64,000 bases of DNA, from NCBI GenBank assembly GCA_905216095.1, contig CAJMSQ010000009.1:8706-72705 (forward strand). Reading direction: 5' to 3'. Positions within the stretch are counted from its first letter, which is position 1, and each line of letters starts with the position of its first letter. Position numbers and translations under genes: made by a program. The notes under the pieces were generated by a model. It saw only the letters and a program-made list of their open reading frames with translations. It was not told the DNA's origin and made no database searches. The DNA comes from an uncultured bacterium (lineage in GTDB: Bacteria > Bacteroidota > Bacteroidia > Bacteroidales > Bacteroidaceae). Shown here piece by piece: positions 47,432-55,737 of this stretch.

Positions 47432-48991
47432 CTATTCTCCCAACATAATAGTTTCTGTTGTACCATCTGACTTGTACCAACGTCCCATTTCAAGATGCCC
47501 GTTGATATAAGTTCCTTCAATACGTTCACCTGCCTCTGCCATACGTTTTTGAGAGTCACGCGTGTCTATCCGGTGAGAAGCGTTAAATTTCATTGTGCCT
47601 TTCCCATCTGGTTTCCCATTCCTGATATTTCCTGTCCATGTGGCATAGCCTAGATTCAATGTGCCGGTAACGACTGTTCGCTCTCTCTTAACCTCTATGG
47701 ATATAGATTTAGGTTGTGGACTGGGTGATACCTGCTTATTCTTAGTTGTTGAAATCTGCTTGTCTACTATGGTAGGCTTTGAGACACCTGTATCTACAGG
47801 GACGGTGGAGGCTTTTGAGGAATCAGATACGACATCAACAGAATCTTCAACTATCTCCATCTCCGTATTTTGTTCCGGTTGTGATGCGAGATGTGATAAC
47901 GCAAACCACATTATAAAGATGACAGACAATATGCCTACAGTCATAAATCCCCATACAATAGGCTTCCTCCACCAAGATGTTGCTTCCAATACAGGGGAAA
48001 CCACATCTTTTCTCTTACGTTCTGTATTAAGTTCAACTTTGCTTTCGCCATTAATCTGTGACCTTGTGGCATGTGGGTCATATTTTTTCTTATTTGACTG
48101 AGATTCTTTTGAATTCGTAGCCTTACCTTTTATCTGCGCAATTAACTTTTCTACAGATATTTCATCTTTTGCACTTATAACCGTTTCCGCAATTTTTTGA
48201 ACGTGACATGCCTTAGCTCTGTTCCAAGTTTCTTTCTCCAGACACCAACGCATCACATCATTGAGATTTTTGGACCAACCGGAACTGAGTGATGGTATTT
48301 CAGAACCATTCAGCATCATTATTCCACCTTGTCCGCAGAAAGGCAGTTCTCCTTCTGCCATTTCATAGATGGAAGCACCAAGCGACCACACATCACTGGC
48401 AAGTATCGGTTCCGGCGTACTGGAGAATCTTTCCGGTCCCATGTATGCAGGTGCTCCGGCTTTCAGCGCGCGTGTGGACTGCTTGCTCATGGTGTTGCGG
48501 ATGCGCTTGCTGATGCCGAAGTCGGTAATAAGAAATGTTTCGTCCGTGTCCACAAGCACATTGTCCGGTTTGATGTCCTGATGGACTATCGGGTCAGGAG
48601 TTACATCATGTAGATAGGCCAATCCGGCTGATACATCGCGGATAAATCTCCATATCGTATGTTCATCATGTTCGCACGGGGTCAATCTGCCAATCAAATC
48701 CGCAGCAGAACCATGATCACAATATTTCATTGTCAGGTAAGGATGCCCCTGCCATTCTCCGTAATCTTTGGTGACAAGAAGATTCGGATGATGTAATTGA
48801 GCCGCAATACGGAATTCTTGGATAAACTCCTCGCGTCCTTTATTGTCAAGCGCCACATAGAATTTAATGGCTACATCCTCGTCTGTTGCACGGTCGTAAG
48901 CCAACCAAACCTGTCCGAATGTACCACGTCCCTTACTTTGTTTCAGTACATATCGGCCGTTAATAACCTCATTTGCCTGTATCTCGTCCAT
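47432..48991 (-). CDS. Membrane-anchored Hanks-type Ser/Thr kinase with MORN-like tail
   Basis: A 519-residue protein. The kinase domain spans about 12-275: glycine loop GRGTFGQVW (21-29), K43 in AIKFY, catalytic loop HQDIKPDN (D139) and DFG (157-159), then APAYMGPE in the activation segment. HQD in place of HRD makes it a non-RD kinase. One membrane helix follows at 344-366. The periplasmic C-terminal part is Ser/Pro/Lys-rich and ends in two MORN-like repeats (about 448-475 and 490-512: YATWTGNIRNGKPDGKGTMKF). It should phosphorylate Ser/Thr in the cytoplasm, under control of a periplasmic signal. It begins 16 bases after the phosphatase gene. Confidence 0.87.
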   Translation of the reverse strand: MDEIQANEVINGRYVLKQSKGRGTFGQVWLAYDRATDEDVAIKFYVALDNKGREEFIQEFRIAAQLHHPNLLVTKDYGEWQGHPYLTMKYCDHGSAADLIGRLTPCEHDEHTIWRFIRDVSAGLAYLHDVTPDPIVHQDIKPDNVLVDTDETFLITDFGISKRIRNTMSKQSTRALKAGAPAYMGPERFSSTPEPILASDVWSLGASIYEMAEGELPFCGQGGIMMLNGSEIPSLSSGWSKNLNDVMRWCLEKETWNRAKACHVQKIAETVISAKDEISVEKLIAQIKGKATNSKESQSNKKKYDPHATRSQINGESKVELNTERKRKDVVSPVLEATSWWRKPIVWGFMTVGILSVIFIMWFALSHLASQPEQNTEMEIVEDSVDVVSDSSKASTVPVDTGVSKPTIVDKQISTTKNKQVSPSPQPKSISIEVKRERTVVTGTLNLGYATWTGNIRNGKPDGKGTMKFNASHRIDTRDSQKRMAEAGERIEGTYINGHLEMGRWYKSDGTTETIMLGE

Positions 48992-49007
48992 AATTCTTAT
49001 TTCGTTT

Positions 49008-50354
49008 TCACTTAACAGGTACGGGCGTCAAGACATCTCCTTTCTCGCCAATTTTATTCAAACTATCTTTCTTAACAGATATGGGCTTTTTTGATGGTTT
49101 AGCATTAATAGCTGGTAATGGAACTTTCTTTTTTACCTTGGGAACCTGCTTAATCTCAATGGCAGACGGTTCAGGAGTTTTGTGGGATAAAGTGTCTTTC
49201 CTTTTTTGTGTGATTGTGTCTATAGAGTTTTTCTCCTGTTTCTCTATCAAAGAATCAAACACTATCTGCCCCGGCAACGGTGTTGATGTCTGTGAACCTT
49301 TATTCCACCAGAAACTACCTACAGCTACTATTAAAACAACCACAAGACATATAAAAAGGATGACTTTTTTTCGAGATACCTTAATGACAATTCCATCAAA
49401 AGTCTTGTTGGGCTTATTCCCCGTTTCTTGTATATGATGTGTAGGGGGGGGGACAACAGGTACATATTCTCCTGCTCCACTTCGTATTTGGCATATAATA
49501 GCTGTAACGTTATCATACCAATCAGCCTTTTCTGCTGCAGACCATAATGCTTCCCGACACTCCTTTAATGAAGCTGTATGCTCCCTTATGATATCTTCTA
49601 TGTTATCACCGGGATATAGTACTCCATTCTCATCATATGTTTTGCAATCTCTAAGTACACCGCTTAATCCGTCGCTGCATAATAGTATAATATCCCCATC
49701 AAAAATCTTGAACAGCCGTGATTCCGGATTGGCTTTTTGACTTCTGTCACCAAGACTCCGTGTCACAACATTTCCTTGAGGATGCTCAAAAGTCTGCTCA
49801 TAAGAAATAAATCCTTTGTCTACTAACTCTTGGACATAAGTATGATCCTTTGACAACAGTTCTATACCTGTTCTGGGGTTAAAACGGTATGCCCTACTGT
49901 CTCCAATCCATGTTATTGACAATTCGCCACATGACAACCATGCCATGATAAGCGTTGCTCCCATACCTTCATACTCACTGTTTTTGCGTGATTCCGCCTT
50001 TATCCTGCGGTCGGCTTCACGTATTATATCTTCCATGTACCTGCTTCGGCTTTTATGCGTTGCAGCCAGTTGAGGTGTTATTTTTCCCGGTGCGAAATAT
50101 TCTGCCACGGTGTCATGGGCTATTTGTGAGGCCACTTCACCTGCATTCATTCCCCCCATGCCGTCAGAAACAGACATAATCATGCCACATTCGGACAACG
50201 GAAGTTCTTCATCTGTAACAATATGGCTTGGAGTATCATCTCCCAAATCATCATCGGCATAATAGTTGTCCTCATTGCCATCAAGCGGAGCATCTGGATT
50301 GTATTTTCCTGCAGCATCTGTCCATGCTGCCATGCGGAATATTATATTTGACAT
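49008..50354 (-). CDS. Membrane-anchored PP2C-type protein phosphatase
   Basis: A 448-residue protein. The PP2C domain (about 1-292) has all metal-binding Asp motifs: DGNEDNYY (25-32), SVSDGMGG (61-68), GDSRAYR (151-157), LLCSDGLSG (224-232) and WYDNVTAI (279-286). A membrane helix lies at 331-350 and is followed by a Lys/Pro-rich periplasmic tail of about 95 residues. It should dephosphorylate targets of the two kinases in this operon. Start and previous stop overlap by one base (TAATG), so translation is coupled. Confidence 0.9.
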   Translation of the reverse strand: MSNIIFRMAAWTDAAGKYNPDAPLDGNEDNYYADDDLGDDTPSHIVTDEELPLSECGMIMSVSDGMGGMNAGEVASQIAHDTVAEYFAPGKITPQLAATHKSRSRYMEDIIREADRRIKAESRKNSEYEGMGATLIMAWLSCGELSITWIGDSRAYRFNPRTGIELLSKDHTYVQELVDKGFISYEQTFEHPQGNVVTRSLGDRSQKANPESRLFKIFDGDIILLCSDGLSGVLRDCKTYDENGVLYPGDNIEDIIREHTASLKECREALWSAAEKADWYDNVTAIICQIRSGAGEYVPVVPPPTHHIQETGNKPNKTFDGIVIKVSRKKVILFICLVVVLIVAVGSFWWNKGSQTSTPLPGQIVFDSLIEKQEKNSIDTITQKRKDTLSHKTPEPSAIEIKQVPKVKKKVPLPAINAKPSKKPISVKKDSLNKIGEKGDVLTPVPVK

Positions 50355-51292
50355 TATTTCTTTTTATTATTTCTGTTCTTCTTTGCTTTCTCTTTCTTTG
50401 GCGATTTTGGTAAATAAATGTCATCAACGAGTGTTAAGCTGTCTTTTTTATCAACTTGCGTATCATTCGTATCTTTAGAATGCTTGGGGACTATCTTGTC
50501 TTCATTTTCTATAAACGGAAAGCCTATATTCCATTTGCCGTTGTTCTCCACCATTATTCCACTTATCATAAACTCTATCACTCCAATTTCAGAATTGACA
50601 GGAATAACAAAGATGCCGCCAAGAACTTCCTGTTCATCTGGTGTATCGACATTAATGCTGTCATTAACGTTTGAGTCTACCGTTTTGCTGTAACTGATTA
50701 TTTTTAATTTGGCAGACTTATTTAAGTCTGCATCTTTGTCCACACAAGCCCAAACAACCCAACCGTCTTTTTTGCCTTTAGTATAATCTACTGCCAATCC
50801 CTTGCCTAAGAAACAATCGGCCGCAACAAAATATAGAGATGACGGCAACAGCTCATTTACTTTAGAATCCAAGATGTCAAGAGTCTCATATTTAGTACTT
50901 TCTGCAAATTCAGAATACTCCGAGACATACATCACTGGATCATAATTGTCTTTATACGTTCCAAACTTCTTATTATATTTCCACGGATGAATTGCTTTTT
51001 CTGTTAAGATGTAACCATTCTTAACCTTTATTCCCAATGATAATTCCGTTCCAAACACGTCTTTATTGTTTAACCCATAACGTTCACCTGTTTTCTTATC
51101 ACTAACCTGAAAACTCTGACTAGAAAGGAAAAAAGATGAAGAGATTGCACTTTCTAATAGACGAGTGTCTTGATTTGCACTATCTTTAATTTCTATAAAG
51201 TCTTTCGGGTCTAAGTTTAAAGATTCCAATAACTGCCCCTTTGCCGTAACGATAAAGGTTAGTCCTATAAATAGTATTATTATTTTTCTCAT
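50354..51292 (-). CDS. Exported protein of unknown function with Lys-rich tail
   Basis: A 312-residue protein with signal peptide (MRKIIILFIGLTFIVTAKGQ). No domain is recognised in the body (beta-rich). The last 20 residues are almost all Lys, Asn and Pro. It is coupled to the PP2C gene (one-base overlap) and starts 6 bases after the protease gene, so it belongs to the operon. A periplasmic sensor or substrate of the protease is one possibility. Confidence 0.68.
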   Translation of the reverse strand: MRKIIILFIGLTFIVTAKGQLLESLNLDPKDFIEIKDSANQDTRLLESAISSSFFLSSQSFQVSDKKTGERYGLNNKDVFGTELSLGIKVKNGYILTEKAIHPWKYNKKFGTYKDNYDPVMYVSEYSEFAESTKYETLDILDSKVNELLPSSLYFVAADCFLGKGLAVDYTKGKKDGWVVWACVDKDADLNKSAKLKIISYSKTVDSNVNDSINVDTPDEQEVLGGIFVIPVNSEIGVIEFMISGIMVENNGKWNIGFPFIENEDKIVPKHSKDTNDTQVDKKDSLTLVDDIYLPKSPKKEKAKKNRNNKKK

Positions 51293-51298
51293 TGCTAA

Positions 51299-52828
51299 TT
51301 ATCTTAGGTTTGCTAATGGTGTTATGCCTCCCATATTATCATATACAGAAAAAGATACAATTCCTACAGCCTTGTATTGTCCATTGGCATTATAGAAAAC
51401 TGGACCTCCAGAATTTCCATGCTCATAATTTTTTCCTGTTATAAGTATTAGACCTTCATTTAACCCACGCCCAGAAGTCTGACAAGAGCCATAAAGGCAA
51501 GAACCGCCTGACGCTTTCATACCTTGCGGGTATCCTAGCACTTCCAATCTTACACCGGCAGGCAATGACGATGATAATGTAGCATCTGCTTGTATAGAGC
51601 CAGTTTGTCCTGTTTTTGCATAAGCCCAATCGCTTCCGCCTGCTCCTGAAGCTCTGATTATCGATAATCCGTCTCCAATAGAAACATCTTTTTCATCATG
51701 ACGTGTACATCGGAAATTTTCTGATGTAAATTCTATTTTCTTAGATGGAGAAGTCGCAACTATATACGTACGCAATTTAACCCCACTACTTCCTGTTAAT
51801 CCCGCCAAAAATAATGCTTGTAAATTCTCATCTTTAAGCGATGCCACTTGCTTGCTTAGTGATTCTGCAGATTCAAATTTCCATCCTTCAACACAATGTT
51901 TCGCTGTTACGAAACGGCCATCGGACAATAAAAAACCTGTACCGGTCCATGCTATGAATCCTCCAGAGGAAGTCTCCAAGGGAACTACTTCTCCTTTATA
52001 GACAGCACAAACCATGGCATACATGAAAAATATATCATCTTCGTATTTTTGTAATGCCGCAGTCGAAGTTGATGTAGAATTACCACTATTACTTCCACCA
52101 CCTTGTCTGACTACAACAGTTTTATTGATTGGACGTTGTTTAGCCTTCAATAAAGAATCAAGACGTGCTTGTTCAACGGCAGCATCAGATATAAGTTTCT
52201 CTAACTCAGAATTCTTTCCCCTTAGTTTTTCGAGTCGATTTTGTGCATCTGCTATCAAAACTTCATATTCAGTACTTTTCAAATAACTCCACGTCCCCAA
52301 ACTTCCTATAGAAAGTACAAGAAGTACGGACAATGCAGCTATGGCATACTTATATGGTCTAAGTGCTTGTTGTCGGAATAGTGTCAGACGGCGTGTAAGT
52401 CCAAGAGAACTTACAGTACCCTTCTTTCCAGCCAATGTTATAAATCCCATTTTTGGCCCATTTACCGACAGTTGTATCTCATCTCCATTCTGAAGATACC
52501 ATTCTTTCTGCACACGATGTCCATTCAAGAAAGTAGAGTTTGTCTGTGACAGCTGTATCAGTTTCCAGTTTTCGCCGTCCTTAACAATAGCCGCATGCCT
52601 ACGTGATACCGTTGGAAATGCTTCATCAAAACGCACTTGGCAAGTTGAGGCACGTCCAAGTTCAATTTGGTCAACTATGATTTGTTGATTTTCACCTGCT
52701 TTATGATATTTTGAAGATACTTTATGCTCAAGAATATAAAAGCGGCGTCCTGATCCCATCAGTGATTGCATGCCGGCTCCGATGGATCCTTTAAGTGTAC
52801 GTTTGTAACGTTGAGTTGGTTGTGACAT
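51299..52828 (-). CDS. FHA domain-TM-trypsin-like serine protease
   Basis: A 509-residue protein with three parts. Residues about 30-135 form an FHA phosphothreonine-binding domain: IELGRASTCQV, VSRRHA (74-79) and NSTFLNG (97-103). A membrane helix at about 161-183 follows, then a coiled coil (186-230). The C-terminal domain (about 265-509) is a trypsin/HtrA-like protease with H311 in TAKHC, D400 in GSDWAYA and S473 in HGNSGGPVF. So phospho-reading in the cytoplasm is joined to proteolysis in the periplasm in one protein. No PDZ is seen. Confidence 0.86.
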   Translation of the reverse strand: MSQPTQRYKRTLKGSIGAGMQSLMGSGRRFYILEHKVSSKYHKAGENQQIIVDQIELGRASTCQVRFDEAFPTVSRRHAAIVKDGENWKLIQLSQTNSTFLNGHRVQKEWYLQNGDEIQLSVNGPKMGFITLAGKKGTVSSLGLTRRLTLFRQQALRPYKYAIAALSVLLVLSIGSLGTWSYLKSTEYEVLIADAQNRLEKLRGKNSELEKLISDAAVEQARLDSLLKAKQRPINKTVVVRQGGGSNSGNSTSTSTAALQKYEDDIFFMYAMVCAVYKGEVVPLETSSGGFIAWTGTGFLLSDGRFVTAKHCVEGWKFESAESLSKQVASLKDENLQALFLAGLTGSSGVKLRTYIVATSPSKKIEFTSENFRCTRHDEKDVSIGDGLSIIRASGAGGSDWAYAKTGQTGSIQADATLSSSLPAGVRLEVLGYPQGMKASGGSCLYGSCQTSGRGLNEGLILITGKNYEHGNSGGPVFYNANGQYKAVGIVSFSVYDNMGGITPLANLR

Positions 52829-52875
52829 GTTTTATTACACATTAATTTATTATATCTGTTTTCATGTTTGTTTGC

Positions 52876-54192
52876 TCACTTGACCTGTCTAACATACCCT
52901 TCCACACGGAGTTTGACATCACCAATTGTTATAATGTCACCAACTTGGAGAGGTTGCCCATCTTTATCTATTTCAGTTGAATTGACATAGGTTCCATTCA
53001 TGCTGTTTTTCCATTGGCGATTTCGCCATTGTCCATCACGAATAATCCAAGTGCTTGTTTCTGGATCTTGTTCCAATGTACAATGATAGCGCGATATATA
53101 TCCATTTAAGGTATCTTTAATTGGAATGTCGTTTCTTGCATCGTCGTCAAGACGGCCTATAGTGACAATATGGCAGTTCCTTTTGATTATATCCTCCAAA
53201 TAAAAAACTTTACCATATTCCTCTCCTTGCATGAGGTGCAAAGAAATGCCATTGCATTTAGTGTTCCATGTTTTGAAAGAATCTGTTCTTCTGGATTCGT
53301 AATGATGCTTAGACTTTGATTGTGGTATCAATTCCAGAACTTCATCAATACTTTGCAGTCTTTCCTTAAAACTGGGGACAAGGCATCCTTCTATCATTTT
53401 TTCCCATTGATGTCCATTGGGGATTTTCTGAAGCAGACTACGATTCCATTGCCCTTTTCGTCCACGCTGTATATATAGCGGCAAATCCGTTTCTGTTGCA
53501 CAGTTGCCGAAAGGAAGTTCGTATGTAAGCAGTTGAAACATCATTACACCAAAGGAAAAGATGTCTGTCGTTGGTAGTACTGTCGCATTACCACGACGTG
53601 GGTTTATTTGTTCAGGGGGCATATAAGGGAATGTTCCGAATTGTTGTTGTGGAACACCAAAGATCCCACGCTGGGTAAGACGATTGTTTTGATCTCCGGA
53701 TATGCCAAAGTCGGTAAGGACTGCGGTATTATCTTGTCTTATTAATACATTTTCCGGTTTCAGATCACGATGAACTTTACCTCGCCGATGAAGGTCACGT
53801 AATCCATATAAGATATCGTGACCAGCAGCAACAAAATCAACATAGCCTTTTTCTGTAGCGGTCAGCAAATCACCGTATGGACAATATTCCATAACAATAT
53901 ACGGGTTGCCACCAGTAATTCCTTTATTATACGAATGTACAAGGTAATTACTTTCAATACGTCCTGTCTCATATTCCATATCAAAGCGCTTAAACAACTC
54001 GCCACGCTCCTCAGATGGAATTTCCCACATTTTCAATAGTTTCAACGCATAAACTTGCCCATCATCTCCTCTTACTTTATAGACACAACCAAAAGTGCCG
54101 GCACCAAGTATTTTATCGACATGATACTCCTTGTCAATGAAATCTCCTGGATGGAAATCCAAACGGTCACATTTGATGTATTGGCTTTTCAT
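52876..54192 (-). CDS. Cytoplasmic Ser/Thr kinase with C-terminal FHA domain
   Basis: A 438-residue protein from the ATG at 54192 (an upstream ATG at 54234 would overlap the preceding gene by 32 bases). The kinase domain spans about 20-290: glycine loop GAGTFGCVY (30-38), K51 in ALKLL, HRDLKPEN (141-148), DFG (161-163), FPYMPPEQ in the activation segment. A C-terminal FHA domain (about 335-435) has VTIGR, SRYHC and MNGTYVN. No membrane helix is visible, so it should be cytosolic. It is an RD kinase, unlike the second kinase of the operon. It may recruit phosphorylated partners such as itself or the FHA proteins next to it. Confidence 0.87.
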   Translation of the reverse strand: MKSQYIKCDRLDFHPGDFIDKEYHVDKILGAGTFGCVYKVRGDDGQVYALKLLKMWEIPSEERGELFKRFDMEYETGRIESNYLVHSYNKGITGGNPYIVMEYCPYGDLLTATEKGYVDFVAAGHDILYGLRDLHRRGKVHRDLKPENVLIRQDNTAVLTDFGISGDQNNRLTQRGIFGVPQQQFGTFPYMPPEQINPRRGNATVLPTTDIFSFGVMMFQLLTYELPFGNCATETDLPLYIQRGRKGQWNRSLLQKIPNGHQWEKMIEGCLVPSFKERLQSIDEVLELIPQSKSKHHYESRRTDSFKTWNTKCNGISLHLMQGEEYGKVFYLEDIIKRNCHIVTIGRLDDDARNDIPIKDTLNGYISRYHCTLEQDPETSTWIIRDGQWRNRQWKNSMNGTYVNSTEIDKDGQPLQVGDIITIGDVKLRVEGYVRQVK

Positions 54193-54202
54193 ATATTGTA
54201 TG

Positions 54203-54916
54203 CTAGTCTCTGAACTCAAAAAGTCTGTTTCCAAGGGATATTATATCGCCAGACTGCAATTTCGTTTTTCTCGAAATACGCAGCATGGTGGAATGTTGCT
54301 CACTTAAATCTTCTATATACCAATCTTTACCGTCATATGTTAATAAAGCTTGTTCGTGTGACGTTATTGATTGGTTATTGGGATCTGTATTAGATCTATT
54401 TAATACTATGTGATCTCCTGAAAAAGATATTGGATTATATTCTGTAGACTCTCTACTCCATGATATGGGTCTCAGTGAGCAGAAATCACCATTTTGTGGA
54501 TTGTCCCATGCATTCACAGTTCCACTATTGCGTAATGCTTGACCACATGAAGGGCAGAATCTTGCTCCAACCATAACTTTGCTGCCACATTTTGGACATT
54601 TTTTATCTTTATTGGGTTGATGATTTTCAACCCTTTGGAATTTGTTCTGTGGTGTACCGCATTGTGGGCAAACGTTCATTTTTGAAGAAAGATTATAACC
54701 GCAGTTGCTACAATTCTTACCTTCTTGTTCATCCTCTAACACTGTGTATTTATCATTGTTGATTTCCCTGATTGTAGCACGAAGGTGTGGCGAAATTTCA
54801 GTTGGCTGACGCGAACTTTCTTCGGATAAAGTAACTACCTTTTCTAATGGGGAACTACATCTCTCACAGAGTTTACTCTCGGCAGGATTATCCCAACCAC
54901 AATTTTTACATCTCAT
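54203..54916 (-). CDS. Zinc-ribbon protein with degenerate FHA-like C-terminus
   Basis: A 237-residue protein and the first gene of the operon. It has three zinc ribbons: C3/C6-C17/C20, C69/C72-C83/C86 and C107/C110-C121/C124. The C-terminal 75 residues follow the FHA strand pattern (HIVLNRSNTD..SITSHEQALLTYD..WYIEDLSEQHST..LQSGDIISLGN), but lack the usual GR and SRxH residues except a partly matching SH. Other bacterial zinc-ribbon-FHA proteins serve as scaffolds or substrates of kinases. No canonical promoter is visible in the 125 bases upstream, up to the terminator of the structured RNA. Confidence 0.8.
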   Translation of the reverse strand: MRCKNCGWDNPAESKLCERCSSPLEKVVTLSEESSRQPTEISPHLRATIREINNDKYTVLEDEQEGKNCSNCGYNLSSKMNVCPQCGTPQNKFQRVENHQPNKDKKCPKCGSKVMVGARFCPSCGQALRNSGTVNAWDNPQNGDFCSLRPISWSRESTEYNPISFSGDHIVLNRSNTDPNNQSITSHEQALLTYDGKDWYIEDLSEQHSTMLRISRKTKLQSGDIISLGNRLFEFRD

Positions 54917-55041
54917 ATTTTTAGATTTTTTTATAGGTTTCTACTTTTATATATCTCAATGTAAGAGGTTATAAGCCACATCTAATGTCGCTCTTCATTA
55001 TCTTTTGCTTGTTTTGTGCTTAACTTCATTTTTGAGGATAC

Positions 55042-55078
55042 AAAAAAGCGCGGGATCTGTTCCTGTTACTTATCCCGC
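55042..55078 (-). terminator. Terminator of the structured RNA
   Basis: Minus-strand GCGGGAT (72-78 of the 55000s) pairs with ATCCCGC (55050-55056) over a 15-base loop, followed by GCTTTTTT. Confidence 0.8.
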
Positions 55079-55364
55079 TTGTTAGGCCTTCGCATTGCCT
55101 TTCCGTCAAGGATAAGCAACGCAGAGGCCCACGCTGATATGTATATAATACCTCCCATCTGTATATCTGTGAATACAGGTATACATTAAGGGATGTATCA
55201 ACAACATACCCATGAACATCTACCGTTGCCTTATCGTGTGACGGGAAGTTAAGTTTGCGAAGTTTAACAAGCCACAGATAAAACGTTAAGTAAACGTTTT
55301 TTATATATAGCGCATTCCCTCCTCACCCACCTCTGCTTTATAGATGCCGGTGCATTGGGCTTAC
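55042..55364 (-). ncRNA. Putative structured non-coding RNA or leader upstream of the kinase operon
   Basis: Minus strand. A promoter (-7 TATCTTTG at 55370-55377, with ATTG 20 bases upstream) starts a transcript near 55364 that contains no long frame. It has several local stems, including a 14-base hairpin (GGCCTCTGCGTTGC with GCAATGCGAAGGCC, about 55079-55127), a GTATAC/GTATAT stem near 55180 and a GTTAA/TTAAC stem, and ends in an intrinsic terminator. It may be a free-standing RNA or an attenuated leader of the operon starting at 54916. It matches no RNA family that I recognise; 6S-like or Bacteroidales-1-type RNAs are the families to test. The rest of the 54917-55737 interval holds only this RNA and the fabG terminator. 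Confidence 0.55.
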
Positions 55365-55369
55365 GATGG

Positions 55370-55401
55370 CAAAGATATGAAATATATACGAATTATTCAA
55401 T
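55370..55401 (-). promoter_or_regulatory. Promoter of the structured RNA
   Basis: Minus-strand ATTG (55398-55401), 20 bases, TATCTTTG (55370-55377), followed by CC. The nearest downstream gene in this direction is the zinc-ribbon/FHA gene. Confidence 0.65.
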
Positions 55402-55588
55402 AAATTATTCTAAAATTATAATTATAGCATAATCATTATGTTTATTTCATTGTAAATGTTGTCATTACGGATAATATGTATGTTTATTGCAGACATTGAT
55501 AATCTAAGGTGCACGGTTATTCTGTCTTTAGTATATTCTGTTAGAATAGAGGATCCCATGATTACTCGCGGCGGCTGCGTCCCGGGTG

Positions 55589-55632
55589 AAAAAACATCCG
55601 GCACGACCGGTGGTAACCGATTGTGCCGGATG
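55589..55632 (-). terminator. Terminator after fabG
   Basis: Minus-strand CATCCGGCAC (55623-55632) pairs with GTGCCGGATG (55595-55604), followed by TTTTTT. It separates fabG from the structured RNA. Confidence 0.85.
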
Positions 55633-55737
55633 CGGATATGCTTTCAGCCTTTTCCCGACCCTTTGCGGCGAACGTGTTGGCAGAGGTTTTGCGGTTGCGG
55701 GGCGGGGGGATGGCTTGAAATGATGACGTGGCCGGAA

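Noticed and set aside
43983-54916. Type VI secretion phosphorylation module (PpkA/PppA/Fha)
   Set aside because: Kinase, phosphatase and FHA protein are shared, but no Tss structural gene is seen and the set includes a protease and outer-membrane barrel that T6SS modules do not have.
55042-55364. RNase P RNA, tmRNA or SRP RNA
   Set aside because: The conserved cores of these RNAs (for example GAGGAAAGTC of RNase P or a tRNA-like end of tmRNA) are not found.
43624-55588. Prophage or conjugative element
   Set aside because: No integrase, portal, capsid, relaxase or transfer gene; one orderly operon only.
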